Origin: Pseudomonadota bacterium
GTDB lineage: Bacteria; Pseudomonadota; Gammaproteobacteria; Burkholderiales; Burkholderiaceae_C
Length of the DNA stretch: 42,347 bases
Direction of reading: 5' to 3'
Assembly: GCA_021819435.1 (NCBI GenBank)
Contig: JAKARB010000020.1
Location: 1-42,347 of the forward strand
Every line of letters starts with the position of its first letter. Position 1 is the stretch's first letter. Shown in pieces: positions 1 to 7,447 of this stretch. The translations under genes and the position numbers were made by a program. The notes below the pieces were generated by a model. That model was not told the origin of the DNA and made no database searches. It saw only the letters and a list, made by a program, of their open reading frames with translations.

Positions 1-125
1 CTGGCTCCATTACGCCGATCCGCCGCTGGCTCCAATACGGCGATCACGCACTGGATCCATAACGCCGATCATCGGCTGGCTCCAATATGCCGATCACGAA
101 GTGGCTCCATTACGCCGGTCGGTGA
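1..125. repeat. Five tandem 25-bp repeats
   Basis: Five imperfect copies of a 25-bp unit begin at 1, 26, 51, 76 and 101. Each has the core TGGMTCCAWNAYGCCGATC, with variants such as TACGCC, TACGGC and TATGCC, followed by a variable tail of about six bases. The array runs off the left edge, so the full copy number is unknown. The last copy ends about 28 bases before the first gene of the GTPase operon. Arrays of short spaced repeats like this occur at the ends of IS21-type and Mu-like transposons as transposase-binding sites. That reading is inference, since no transposase gene lies inside the window at this edge. Confidence 0.85.
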
Positions 126-152
126 CACGAAGCTCCGATCTGGCGGGCAGCG

Positions 153-1067
153 GTGAGCGAAATCGAGTCGAAGGTTGACGCGCGTGCGGAAGCTGAGTGG
201 GCGACGCCGGAGATGATTTCTGTCGAACCGCTCACGTACACGCCCCCGGCGCCAGGCAAGGTTCAGTTCGAACTGCCCGTCGTTGATCGGCCTACCCTGA
301 AGGGGAAGATTCATTCCGCTGCAGGCCCATGGGGTCCGAATAACCCAAACCAACACCAACCTCATGGCAACCCGCAGGCTTGGACGCAAGAGTTTGCGAA
401 CAAGATGAGCGTTGCCATCGCCGAGACGATGGATGCAATGGCCGAAGAGCTCGCACCTGCCCCGGTCGATCTGTCGACGCCGCTGACGGCCCTCGCTAAG
501 GCAGTCACTGCACACGTCGAAGCGGCACTGGCTAGCTTTAGCGGCGCGACGGCCGGCCTTCAGCGTCGCACTAACCTGCTGTGGTGGAAGGAGGCGCTTT
601 ACTCGCCGAGCACTCATGAGAGTTATCTGGAGATGCCCGTTTTCCAGGCCTCGGCGCTGATGGCGCTAGACCTTCATGAACAGGTTCCGACCTACTCCCC
701 AGCGAGCGTATCGGCCTTCTTAAAAGAAGCTATCCGCTGCCTGCCGATAGACCCGGAGAGCCAGGGCAGCGGCCAGTGCGATGTCGCGACTCTTGTTCAA
801 GACGCCAAGACAGCCGCATTCATGCAACCATTTCGGGTGCTGGCTGCGCAGTACGTGCCCCCGCCAGCCGGTCGTGGCCCTCTTCTGTCCCTGATTGGCC
901 ACACCCAAGAGCCGATGGCGGCCGACGCCACATCACTGCGTGAGCTCGGTGGCTTGGATGCGTCGGCGACGATGACTCCCGCTGAGTGGGGAACTTTCCT
1001 GTTCCGCGAGTTGCAGGCTGCACGCGCCACCAGCGCCAACGCTGGCAAGCGCACGAAGAGAAAGTAG
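153..1067 (+). CDS. GTPase-associated system all-helical protein (GASH-like)
   Basis: This is a 304-residue soluble protein with no signal peptide or membrane segment. Residues about 1-80 are Pro/Asn-rich and probably flexible. Residues 80 to the end are predicted to be mostly helical, with Ala-rich amphipathic stretches and a basic Lys/Arg C-terminus. It is assigned to the GASH group mainly by position: first gene of an operon with two P-loop GTPases, a GAP1-like protein and an EAD1 caspase, where such helical proteins are expected. The start is GTG at 153; an in-frame stop at 123-125 limits any extension. The ribosome-binding site is weak. Its role is unknown; inference suggests a structural or regulatory partner of the GTPases. 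Primary-sequence recognition is weak, so the family name is moderately secure. Confidence 0.7.
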   Translation: MSEIESKVDARAEAEWATPEMISVEPLTYTPPAPGKVQFELPVVDRPTLKGKIHSAAGPWGPNNPNQHQPHGNPQAWTQEFANKMSVAIAETMDAMAEELAPAPVDLSTPLTALAKAVTAHVEAALASFSGATAGLQRRTNLLWWKEALYSPSTHESYLEMPVFQASALMALDLHEQVPTYSPASVSAFLKEAIRCLPIDPESQGSGQCDVATLVQDAKTAAFMQPFRVLAAQYVPPPAGRGPLLSLIGHTQEPMAADATSLRELGGLDASATMTPAEWGTFLFRELQAARATSANAGKRTKRK

Positions 1068-1073
1068 GTGTGA

Positions 1074-2027
1074 ATGGACAAGTGTCCTCACCACAACTGC
1101 TTCGCTGACGACAACACAACCTGCACGCTCGGCCACCTCAGACTGGATCTGTGCCCGGAATGGAAGCGCGTCTCGAATCCGGCAGTTGCGATCACCACGA
1201 CGGCGGACGCAATGTTGCTCCCCTGGACTGGTCTGGCGATGGGAGAGTCCGACCTGAACTTCGTCAATGGTCGGGGCAAGCCCATCACTGTTGGTGTCGT
1301 TGGGCCCGAGAGCGCCGGAAAGACGACGATACTCGGCTCGTTCTATTTACTCCTGGGACGCGGCGCCCTTACTAACGAGGCGCACGCATTTAGCAACTCG
1401 TACACCCTGACAGGGTGGGAAGCAGTAGCAACATCGATGCGCTGGAAGCCGGGACCGCAGCCACCTCGCTTCCCCCCTCACACTCCGAGTAGTCGCGCGC
1501 GCGCTCCAGGCATGCTTCACCTGGCATTCCGTCGGGAGAACGGGAGCCTCCGCGATCTGCTTTTGGCTGATGCGCCGGGAGAGTGGTTCAGGAAATGGGC
1601 TATCAACCAGGACGCCCCAGAGGCGGAGGGTGCTAGGTGGATTGCTCGGCATGCAGATGTCACGCTGCTCATCGCCGATCGACAAGCACTCTCTGGCCCA
1701 AAGATGGGAACGGCTCGAAATGACTTCCAACTGCTCGCTCAGCGCGCCATCGCTAATGCTCGTGGTCGTCCCCTAGCTCTCGTTTGGACTAAGGGAGACC
1801 TCGAAGTGACGCCAGCGATGGAAGCGCAAATCCGACGCGCGGTCGCTTTCGCGCCGACACCCGTTCCTGAATTCACGGTGAGCGTGGCCTCCCAAGAGGG
1901 GGTAGATACTGCGGACGGCTTCCGTAGGTTGTTCAACTGGATTCTTTCAACGAAGCGGCCTGGAGTCGAATTGCCGGCGACCAAGGCGTCCGGCCACGAC
2001 CCCCTTTTCCGCTTTGGCAGGAGATAG
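1074..2027 (+). CDS. TRAFAC-type GTPase of a double-GTPase pair, with N-terminal Cys/His cluster
   Basis: This is a 317-residue P-loop GTPase. The N-terminus has a Cys/His cluster (C4, H6, H7, C9, C17, H21, C27) that looks like a small zinc-binding module. The GTPase core follows: Walker A GPESAGKT at 77-84, G3 motif DAPG at 166-169 and a G4-like TKGD at 239-242, all in family order. The ATG lies six bases after the previous stop, with an AGG-containing ribosome site. It is most likely one of the two double-GTPases (probably type 2) of the GTPase-centred conflict systems; which of the two types it is remains uncertain. Its expected job is a nucleotide-controlled switch upstream of the caspase. 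No membrane segment is seen. Confidence 0.85.
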   Translation: MDKCPHHNCFADDNTTCTLGHLRLDLCPEWKRVSNPAVAITTTADAMLLPWTGLAMGESDLNFVNGRGKPITVGVVGPESAGKTTILGSFYLLLGRGALTNEAHAFSNSYTLTGWEAVATSMRWKPGPQPPRFPPHTPSSRARAPGMLHLAFRRENGSLRDLLLADAPGEWFRKWAINQDAPEAEGARWIARHADVTLLIADRQALSGPKMGTARNDFQLLAQRAIANARGRPLALVWTKGDLEVTPAMEAQIRRAVAFAPTPVPEFTVSVASQEGVDTADGFRRLFNWILSTKRPGVELPATKASGHDPLFRFGRR

Positions 2028-2030
2028 TAG

Positions 2031-2867
2031 ATGGCGGAGCAACACACCATCCTGCTGATCGGGGAGTCAAACGTCGGCAAGACCCACTATGGCGCCCAGT
2101 TCTTGAAGCGTCTGATGGTCAAGGCAGGCGCCTTGAAGATGCAGGGTGCACCGACCAATGTTGAGGCGTTTACCATCGCCCTCAGCTCTCTGACGGAAGG
2201 CATGGCCACCGACCACACGCCGGCCAATAACTATGTTGAGAGCGTCTGGCCGATTCAAGACGACTCTGGGCGCACAGCAGAGCTAGTCTGGCCGGATTAC
2301 GGCGGCGAGCAGGTTCGTAATATGGTGACCCAGCGGCGGATTCCTTTGGCTTGGCGTGAACGTGTGTTGGAAGCGACGGATTGGGTTGTCCTCATTCGAC
2401 TGCATTCTCTGCGCTCGGATGAGGACCTGTTCTCGCGCCCACTGCAGTCGTTTGCTGCCGCAGAAACCCAGGAAGAGCCTACGGCGTTCGAACCTTCAGA
2501 CCAGGCTAGGACGATTGAGTTGCTCCAGATGCTGCTCTATTTGGCACAGTTTCCCCTCGACCGACCGCTTCGTAAGCCACGGCTGACGATCCTGCTCAGT
2601 TGCTGGGACGAGCTCGGCACAACCGAACTGCCGCCGAATCTATTAGCGGCGCAGTTGCCTCTACTGTGGTCTTTCGTGCGAAGCAACTGGACAACGCCGA
2701 GCGTCATTGGTCTATCTGCGCTTGGGAAGGCACTGAGTAAGACAACGCCTGATGCCGATTACGCGACGCGCGGCCCTGAGGATTTCGGCTACGTGGTTCT
2801 ACCAGATGGCGAGCAAAAGGCCGACATCACACTGCCCATCCAACGGCTCATAGCTGAAATAGCCTGA
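2031..2867 (+). CDS. Second P-loop GTPase of the double-GTPase pair
   Basis: This is a 278-residue P-loop NTPase beginning almost directly with the nucleotide-binding strand: Walker A GESNVGKT at residues 11-18. A G3-type DYGG sits at 89-92. At the expected G4 position it has SCWD (190-193), keeping the Asp but not the usual Asn/Thr-Lys pair, so guanine specificity may be altered. The start lies three bases after the upstream stop with a GGCAGGAG ribosome site. Pairing with the preceding GTPase is the hallmark of the double-GTPase conflict systems. Inference: the two may form a heterodimeric switch. An ordinary Ras-like or MglA-like GTPase is less likely, given the neighbours. Confidence 0.82.
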   Translation: MAEQHTILLIGESNVGKTHYGAQFLKRLMVKAGALKMQGAPTNVEAFTIALSSLTEGMATDHTPANNYVESVWPIQDDSGRTAELVWPDYGGEQVRNMVTQRRIPLAWRERVLEATDWVVLIRLHSLRSDEDLFSRPLQSFAAAETQEEPTAFEPSDQARTIELLQMLLYLAQFPLDRPLRKPRLTILLSCWDELGTTELPPNLLAAQLPLLWSFVRSNWTTPSVIGLSALGKALSKTTPDADYATRGPEDFGYVVLPDGEQKADITLPIQRLIAEIA

Positions 2868-2868
2868 A

Positions 2869-5358
2869 ATGCGAGTCGAGCAAGCCGTCTACGGCGAGGT
2901 CCAGGGAAGAGGGCACGGCCTGCGCACGTCGAGTCCTGACGCATTCGTGGCTGCTGCTATTGCGTCAAAGCTTGACCTGCCGGACGCGGTGCCTCCTGGT
3001 GTTCAAGCGTGGTCTCCGTTCGTCCGAGGTTTTCCGGTGGATCAGCACTACGTGTTGGCACGGACCTTCTTCGACACCACTGCGTCCCGCGGCGGCATGG
3101 TGCTGACCCATGCACTCATCGCTAGTTTGGACGAGATCTCGCAGGTGGGTAGCCTCATGGGCCTATTGGCTTGCCTAGCTCCCTCGGCCTCGGTGTGCCC
3201 AACGAATCCCTCGGCCATCGAGGTAGAGCTCCTCGATGATCGCCTTCCCCCTGCGCCCGACTTGGTCGGCGCGGCCAACGCTATAGCTGGTCAACGGGTG
3301 TCTCCCGCCGTCCGGCTGGGAGTAGAAGGTTTCGAGAATCTTGTTCTCTCGCTTTGGCGAAACCTTTGGCCCGCTATGAGGCGTACCTTCGCATTTCGGC
3401 TCAGCTTTGGACCGAATGACGTTGTGGAACAGCCGCCACCTGTCCTTGTTTGCACGCCGGTGCAGCTTCAGGCTCGCTGGACGCAACATCGAATCGTCAA
3501 ATCAGACGACCGGTCAGCCGAGTCGGCTTCCGCAGCCGTGCTCTGCGGGCAGGCTGACGCGGCGCAATATCTAGCGCTTGGGGCGGACCTTGGCGTGCAG
3601 GTCGCCGACCTGCGAGTATTGAATCGGTTGGAGCGGCTGCACAGCCTCGAGGGGGGCAGCGACAGTTTTGACGATCTCCTTGCTGCCGTCCGCCTGGCCG
3701 ACGGCCTCTCCAACCAGCAAACGTCAGGCGTCCAGCTGAAGGACAGACTCCTGCAGCGACTGGCCGCGCAGTTACCCTCCGCTGGCTGTAAGCAGCTATT
3801 ACAGATGAGGAATCTGTCGTTGGACGGCTTCTCAAGCGCTCCAACGCTCTGGTCCAAAATTGCGCTTCTGGTCAGCGAACTAAAGTTTGCACCGGCCGAT
3901 GACGCCGACCTTGTGAATATGGTGGAGGCATCCCAGAGCGCTGCACTCGCTCTGGAGCCATGGCGCTCTGCGGTCGCCGCCGGCCTGTCGGCAGCTGCAG
4001 TGCAAGACAACCCCGGCCTTTGGAAGGCCATCTGGCGATGGGTTGAGCGTAGCGACACTGCCTCTACCGCTGCAATCGAAAAGCTTCGATCCGAGCCCTC
4101 CGTCGAGCAGCGACTGGTGCAGGAGATTCCTAGGCGGCTCATCCCCGCAAAGCGTACGTCGTTGCTCGCACTTCTGCGCCAAAGAGGCTGGCTGATGGCC
4201 CATGGTGCCGTTTTGGCGGCAACGGTGTCTCCTCTTGAGGCGGCGGTGCAGCAGCTCAAAGTGGACAAGGCTCTGGACCATACAGCTGGGCTCCGGGCTG
4301 CGCTTCGCCACGCGACGCCCGCCCAGACGTTAGAAGCTGCTATTGTCCTCAAGGACCTGCGCCTGGTTGAGATCTGCGCTGACCAGGCCGTTGCTCAACC
4401 GGAGGTGCTAACTGGTATCAGCTGCGAAGACCTAACCGAGCAGAAAATTTGGGCCGCAGCCATCGAGAAGAGCAACTCGCTGTGGAGTGCACCTGACAAC
4501 CCTGTTGCAGTTCGAGACACTGTGCTGCTGAATCTCGGAAGGGGAATAGATGTATTCCCCGGACTGGTTGAAGCCCTTGCCGGGACCCCCTTAGCCGACC
4601 TGACCACCGCCCCTGATCGCCCGGACCTCTGGTCGTTTTTCCCCGTGTCCCATCGCAATCGCTACTTGCACGCTACAGCCATTGGATGGCTCAACGCTGC
4701 TGTCGCAGGAGCCGACATCAACCGCCCGGAACCTGAGCTCGAAGAGGCCGTGATGACGAGCTCCAACCTGCAGTTTGTCCTTTGGGACGCGGCTGTGCCG
4801 GTACGAATCCAGCTAGCCATCATCAGTGCCCTCCCATCTTTTCGCGAGGAGGTGTTCGTCAGTTGGCTGGACAATTTCCTGCGTAGCAGCCGCATGCTGC
4901 CTCATGCTGATGCCGATCAGCTAGGTACTCTGGTAGCGAGCAGGCGCTGGCGCAGTGCAGTCACCGTTCTCTGTAATCGGCTTACGGACCGCAATTACGA
5001 CCTCACACCTGCTCTTCAACAGTGCGCGGGCCTTCTCAACCTGTACCAGCGCTGGAAGTTTGGAATTTTTCAACCCAGCACTGAAGACAAATGGCGAGCA
5101 TTTGAAGAGACAGCCTGCGAACTCTATCCCACCGGCCCGGATTGCGAGGAACTCTGGTCGCGCGCTGGCGGGAAAAACTCTGCCCTACCCGGCAGGTCGC
5201 AGAACGGTGCGACTCGTTGGCACACCGCTCTTCGGTCCGTGCGCTACGGTGGGCGCCCCAAGGTACGAGCGCTACTGACAAAGATGCGCGAGGACCATCC
5301 AGGTAATGAAGAGCTACGCCTATTCGCCAATGACGTAGACATCGCCGGCCAAGACTGA
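2869..5358 (+). CDS. GTPase-associated protein 1 (GAP1-like) with C-terminal EAD1 domain
   Basis: This is an 829-residue cytoplasmic protein. The N-terminal ~110 residues (YGEVQGRGHGL at 8-18) look like the GAP1 N-terminal domain. A long, probably helical middle section has no motif I recognise. Residues about 737-822 form an effector-associated domain of the EAD1 type with ELYPTGP, LWSRAGG and the spaced WHTALR motif. The same domain ends the downstream caspase. The start codon lies one base after the previous stop, implying translational coupling. By family knowledge GAP1 links the GTPases to the effector. Inference: it acts as the sensor or scaffold that recruits the caspase by EAD1-EAD1 contact. 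The EAD1 call is strong; the GAP1 name rests on size, N-terminus and context. Confidence 0.83.
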   Translation: MRVEQAVYGEVQGRGHGLRTSSPDAFVAAAIASKLDLPDAVPPGVQAWSPFVRGFPVDQHYVLARTFFDTTASRGGMVLTHALIASLDEISQVGSLMGLLACLAPSASVCPTNPSAIEVELLDDRLPPAPDLVGAANAIAGQRVSPAVRLGVEGFENLVLSLWRNLWPAMRRTFAFRLSFGPNDVVEQPPPVLVCTPVQLQARWTQHRIVKSDDRSAESASAAVLCGQADAAQYLALGADLGVQVADLRVLNRLERLHSLEGGSDSFDDLLAAVRLADGLSNQQTSGVQLKDRLLQRLAAQLPSAGCKQLLQMRNLSLDGFSSAPTLWSKIALLVSELKFAPADDADLVNMVEASQSAALALEPWRSAVAAGLSAAAVQDNPGLWKAIWRWVERSDTASTAAIEKLRSEPSVEQRLVQEIPRRLIPAKRTSLLALLRQRGWLMAHGAVLAATVSPLEAAVQQLKVDKALDHTAGLRAALRHATPAQTLEAAIVLKDLRLVEICADQAVAQPEVLTGISCEDLTEQKIWAAAIEKSNSLWSAPDNPVAVRDTVLLNLGRGIDVFPGLVEALAGTPLADLTTAPDRPDLWSFFPVSHRNRYLHATAIGWLNAAVAGADINRPEPELEEAVMTSSNLQFVLWDAAVPVRIQLAIISALPSFREEVFVSWLDNFLRSSRMLPHADADQLGTLVASRRWRSAVTVLCNRLTDRNYDLTPALQQCAGLLNLYQRWKFGIFQPSTEDKWRAFEETACELYPTGPDCEELWSRAGGKNSALPGRSQNGATRWHTALRSVRYGGRPKVRALLTKMREDHPGNEELRLFANDVDIAGQD

Positions 5359-5380
5359 CGTTTCCATAGTCCCCTAAAAT

Positions 5381-6484
5381 ATGAATGTAACTGGCTACCC
5401 TCAAGGACACGCATTGCTCATAGGAGTGGCAAACTATCAGCACGTCACGGACCTCCCCCCAGCCATCCTCGATGATGCGCGTGACATCGCTGCCACTCTG
5501 ACGTCGCCCAACTACTGCGGCTACTCGCCTGTCAACGTGGTCACGCTACTGGACAATCAGGCTACGCGCAAGGCCGTACTGAAGGGATTGGAAGAACTAG
5601 CAGTGCGAGCGGGAACGGACGATACGGCATGCGTCTTCTTCTCTGGCCATGGTGCTATTGTTGGCGCTCCTGGCTCGGAAGACAGCGTGTTGGCAACCGT
5701 GGACACAGACCTCGCTGACCTTGAAGCTACGTCTATAAGTTCCGACGAGTTCGCCAGAACCCTGGCCGCAATAAAGGCCAAGCGAGTGCTGGTCTTCATA
5801 GACGCTTGTCATGCCGGTGGAGCGGCCATCTCGAAGACGTTGACCGACGGAAAGGGACACGAACTCAAGTCTGGCTACGCATCCTCCACGTTTGCAAAGC
5901 TGGCAAGTGGTAGCGGACGAGCGTTGATGGCTTCATGTCGTGCAGATGAGGTTTCGGCCGTGTTCACAGGAGCACGTAACAGCGTCTTCACATCCGCTCT
6001 TCTGGCCGGTCTTCGGGGTGGGGCGGACGCAGCAGGAAGTGGTTTCATCAAAGTCTTCGACCTCTTCAACTACATCGTCGAAGAGGTTCCAAAGCAGGTC
6101 CCGGACGGCCAGCACCCAATCTTCAAGGCTGACAACCTGGAATTGAACTTTGCGGTTGCGCTTAGCAAAGGCGGCAAGAAGTCCGCTATGCCAGCAGGTG
6201 GCGCTAACGGTTCGCCACAGCTGGATGATGCGTGGGGTAGGCTTGAGACGGTGCTTGTGGATCTATATCCGCTTGGTCCCCTTGACCAAGAGATCTGGAG
6301 TCGTGCTGGTGGCGACTTGTCTCGATTGGAGTTCCCCACTAGCGGTCAAGCGGCTTGGCACTCCGCGCTCCGTAAGCTCAAGCAGGGAGGCGGTGGCCGG
6401 TCCATTACCTTCGCAACACTGCTCAAAGCAGCGCAGAGTGACTTTGCCAACCATCCGCAGTTGGCATCGCTACAAGCGCCATGA
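5381..6484 (+). CDS. Caspase-like (peptidase C14) effector with C-terminal EAD1 domain
   Basis: This is a 367-residue protein. Residues 8 to about 250 are a caspase/metacaspase p20-like fold: the HALLIGVANYQ strand, the catalytic histidine in FFSGHG (H90) and the catalytic cysteine in FIDACHAGG (C143). The dyad is intact, so the protease should be active. Residues about 280-365 form an EAD1 domain with DLYPLGP, IWSRAGG and WHSALR motifs, closely matching the end of the preceding protein. The ATG is 22 bases after that gene; the ribosome site is weak. Known prokaryotic caspases of this kind are predicted or shown effectors of host-directed killing. Inference: it is held inactive until the GTPase/GAP1 partners bring copies together. 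Confidence 0.93.
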   Translation: MNVTGYPQGHALLIGVANYQHVTDLPPAILDDARDIAATLTSPNYCGYSPVNVVTLLDNQATRKAVLKGLEELAVRAGTDDTACVFFSGHGAIVGAPGSEDSVLATVDTDLADLEATSISSDEFARTLAAIKAKRVLVFIDACHAGGAAISKTLTDGKGHELKSGYASSTFAKLASGSGRALMASCRADEVSAVFTGARNSVFTSALLAGLRGGADAAGSGFIKVFDLFNYIVEEVPKQVPDGQHPIFKADNLELNFAVALSKGGKKSAMPAGGANGSPQLDDAWGRLETVLVDLYPLGPLDQEIWSRAGGDLSRLEFPTSGQAAWHSALRKLKQGGGGRSITFATLLKAAQSDFANHPQLASLQAP

Positions 6485-6715
6485 GCGGCTCCCGCTTATG
6501 CAACCATCTGGAAGGTCTCTGGCTTCTTGCCCGCGTCAACCGCGCTCTCAAGCGAGCGCGGCTATGGTTTGACCGTTGTGCGATGCACGGTGCGGCGGCC
6601 CAGATGAATTCTGTTCACCCCCGATCGCCTCTATCGGTGACCGCTTTCAAGTTCTCAGCGTGAGTTCAGCTCATGGTTGCGTGGGACCGCAACCGCTGCA
6701 AAGCCACCTCCCCCA

Positions 6716-7363
6716 TCACCCCGCCCGCAACCCCTCAATCACCCCCTGGAACACCCGCGCAGTCGCCGCCACCATTGTGGCCCGATCCTCGCGATACCCC
6801 CCCAGCAACCAGTGCGTCACCGGCTGGCTCACCGCGCCGATCATCGCGATGCCCAGCATGCGCGACTCGGCCTCGTCGATGGCTTCGGCACTGAACTGCT
6901 GCCGCGCAAACGCCACCACCAAGGCCGCGAAGCGTTCGATGTTGCTGGTGTAGACGCCGTCGACACGGGCGCTCACGCCCAGCACCTCCAACCAGCACAC
7001 ACGGGCCACGCGCGGTTCTGAAGCCATCTCGAACAAAGCGTTCAAGGCCCGCTCGACGGCCACCATCGGGTCGCGCAACGCAGCCTCGTCGGCCAGGGTG
7101 GCCAGCACCACCTGCTGCAGGTGGTCGAACTCGCGTTCGTAGACGGCCACCAGCAGGTCTTCGGTGTGCTCGAACGATTCGTAGAAGTAGCGGTCGGTCA
7201 GCCCGGCTTCGCGGCACAGTTGCCTCACGGTGGCGGTGCGGTAGCCGGTGGTGCCAAACACTTGCAAGCCAGCGTCGAGGAACTGCTGGCGCCGCCGGGC
7301 GACGCGCTCGGCTTGGCTCTCGCCAGCGTAGGCGCGGCCGGCGGGTGGTGGGGGTCGGGTCAT
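6716..7363 (-). CDS. TetR-family transcriptional regulator
   Basis: This 215-residue repressor has an N-terminal TetR helix-turn-helix: FGTTGYRTATVRQLCREAG leading to the recognition-helix motif DRYFYESF. It is followed by a variable all-helical ligand-binding domain. The ATG at 7363 is preferred; a longer frame from TTG at 7381 would overlap the operator. The gene is transcribed away from a flavin monooxygenase and dehydrogenase pair, and two repeated operator-like sites lie between them. This suggests it represses both itself and the cassette, and is released by a substrate of the monooxygenase. The ligand is not predictable from sequence. Confidence 0.92.
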   Translation of the reverse strand: MTRPPPPAGRAYAGESQAERVARRRQQFLDAGLQVFGTTGYRTATVRQLCREAGLTDRYFYESFEHTEDLLVAVYEREFDHLQQVVLATLADEAALRDPMVAVERALNALFEMASEPRVARVCWLEVLGVSARVDGVYTSNIERFAALVVAFARQQFSAEAIDEAESRMLGIAMIGAVSQPVTHWLLGGYREDRATMVAATARVFQGVIEGLRAG

Positions 7364-7372
7364 GCCGATATT

Positions 7373-7417
7373 TGACGACAATCATCGTCACTTGTAAACT
7401 GACGACAAACATCTTCA
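7373..7417. promoter_or_regulatory. Tandem TetR operators between divergent genes
   Basis: A perfect inverted repeat TGACGA-N6-TCGTCA spans 7373-7390. A second, imperfect copy TGACGA-N6-TCTTCA spans 7400-7417, exactly 27 bases on. The two copies share most of TGACGACAANCATC. They sit between the TetR start and the monooxygenase start, the expected place for autoregulation plus control of the catabolic genes. That this TetR binds them is inferred from position and symmetry. Confidence 0.75.
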
Positions 7418-7447
7418 CTTTGTGTGCCTCTGGCGCGCCAGTTCAAC

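Larger units (their letters stand above)
153..6484 (+). other. Five-gene GTPase/EAD1/caspase conflict-system operon
   Basis: Five co-directional genes are separated by only 6, 3, 1 and 22 bases, so they are probably one transcription unit. The order is helical protein, GTPase, GTPase, large GTPase-associated protein, caspase. The last two carry related C-terminal domains. This layout matches the predicted GTPase-centred conflict systems of the literature (GASH, double-GTPase pair, GAP1, EAD-linked effector). Base composition at third codon positions is more mixed than in the flanking chromosome, which suggests horizontal acquisition. Confidence 0.85.

Noticed and set aside
1..125. A CRISPR array reading of the 25-bp repeats.
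   Set aside because: The period is exactly 25 with only short variable tails, so there are no spacers of CRISPR size; no cas gene is nearby.
6481..6663. A 60-residue plus-strand frame overlapping the caspase stop by ATGA, possibly a sixth operon gene.
   Set aside because: Its composition is not protein-like, there is no ribosome site or family pattern, and it extends into gene-free DNA; the overlap looks accidental.
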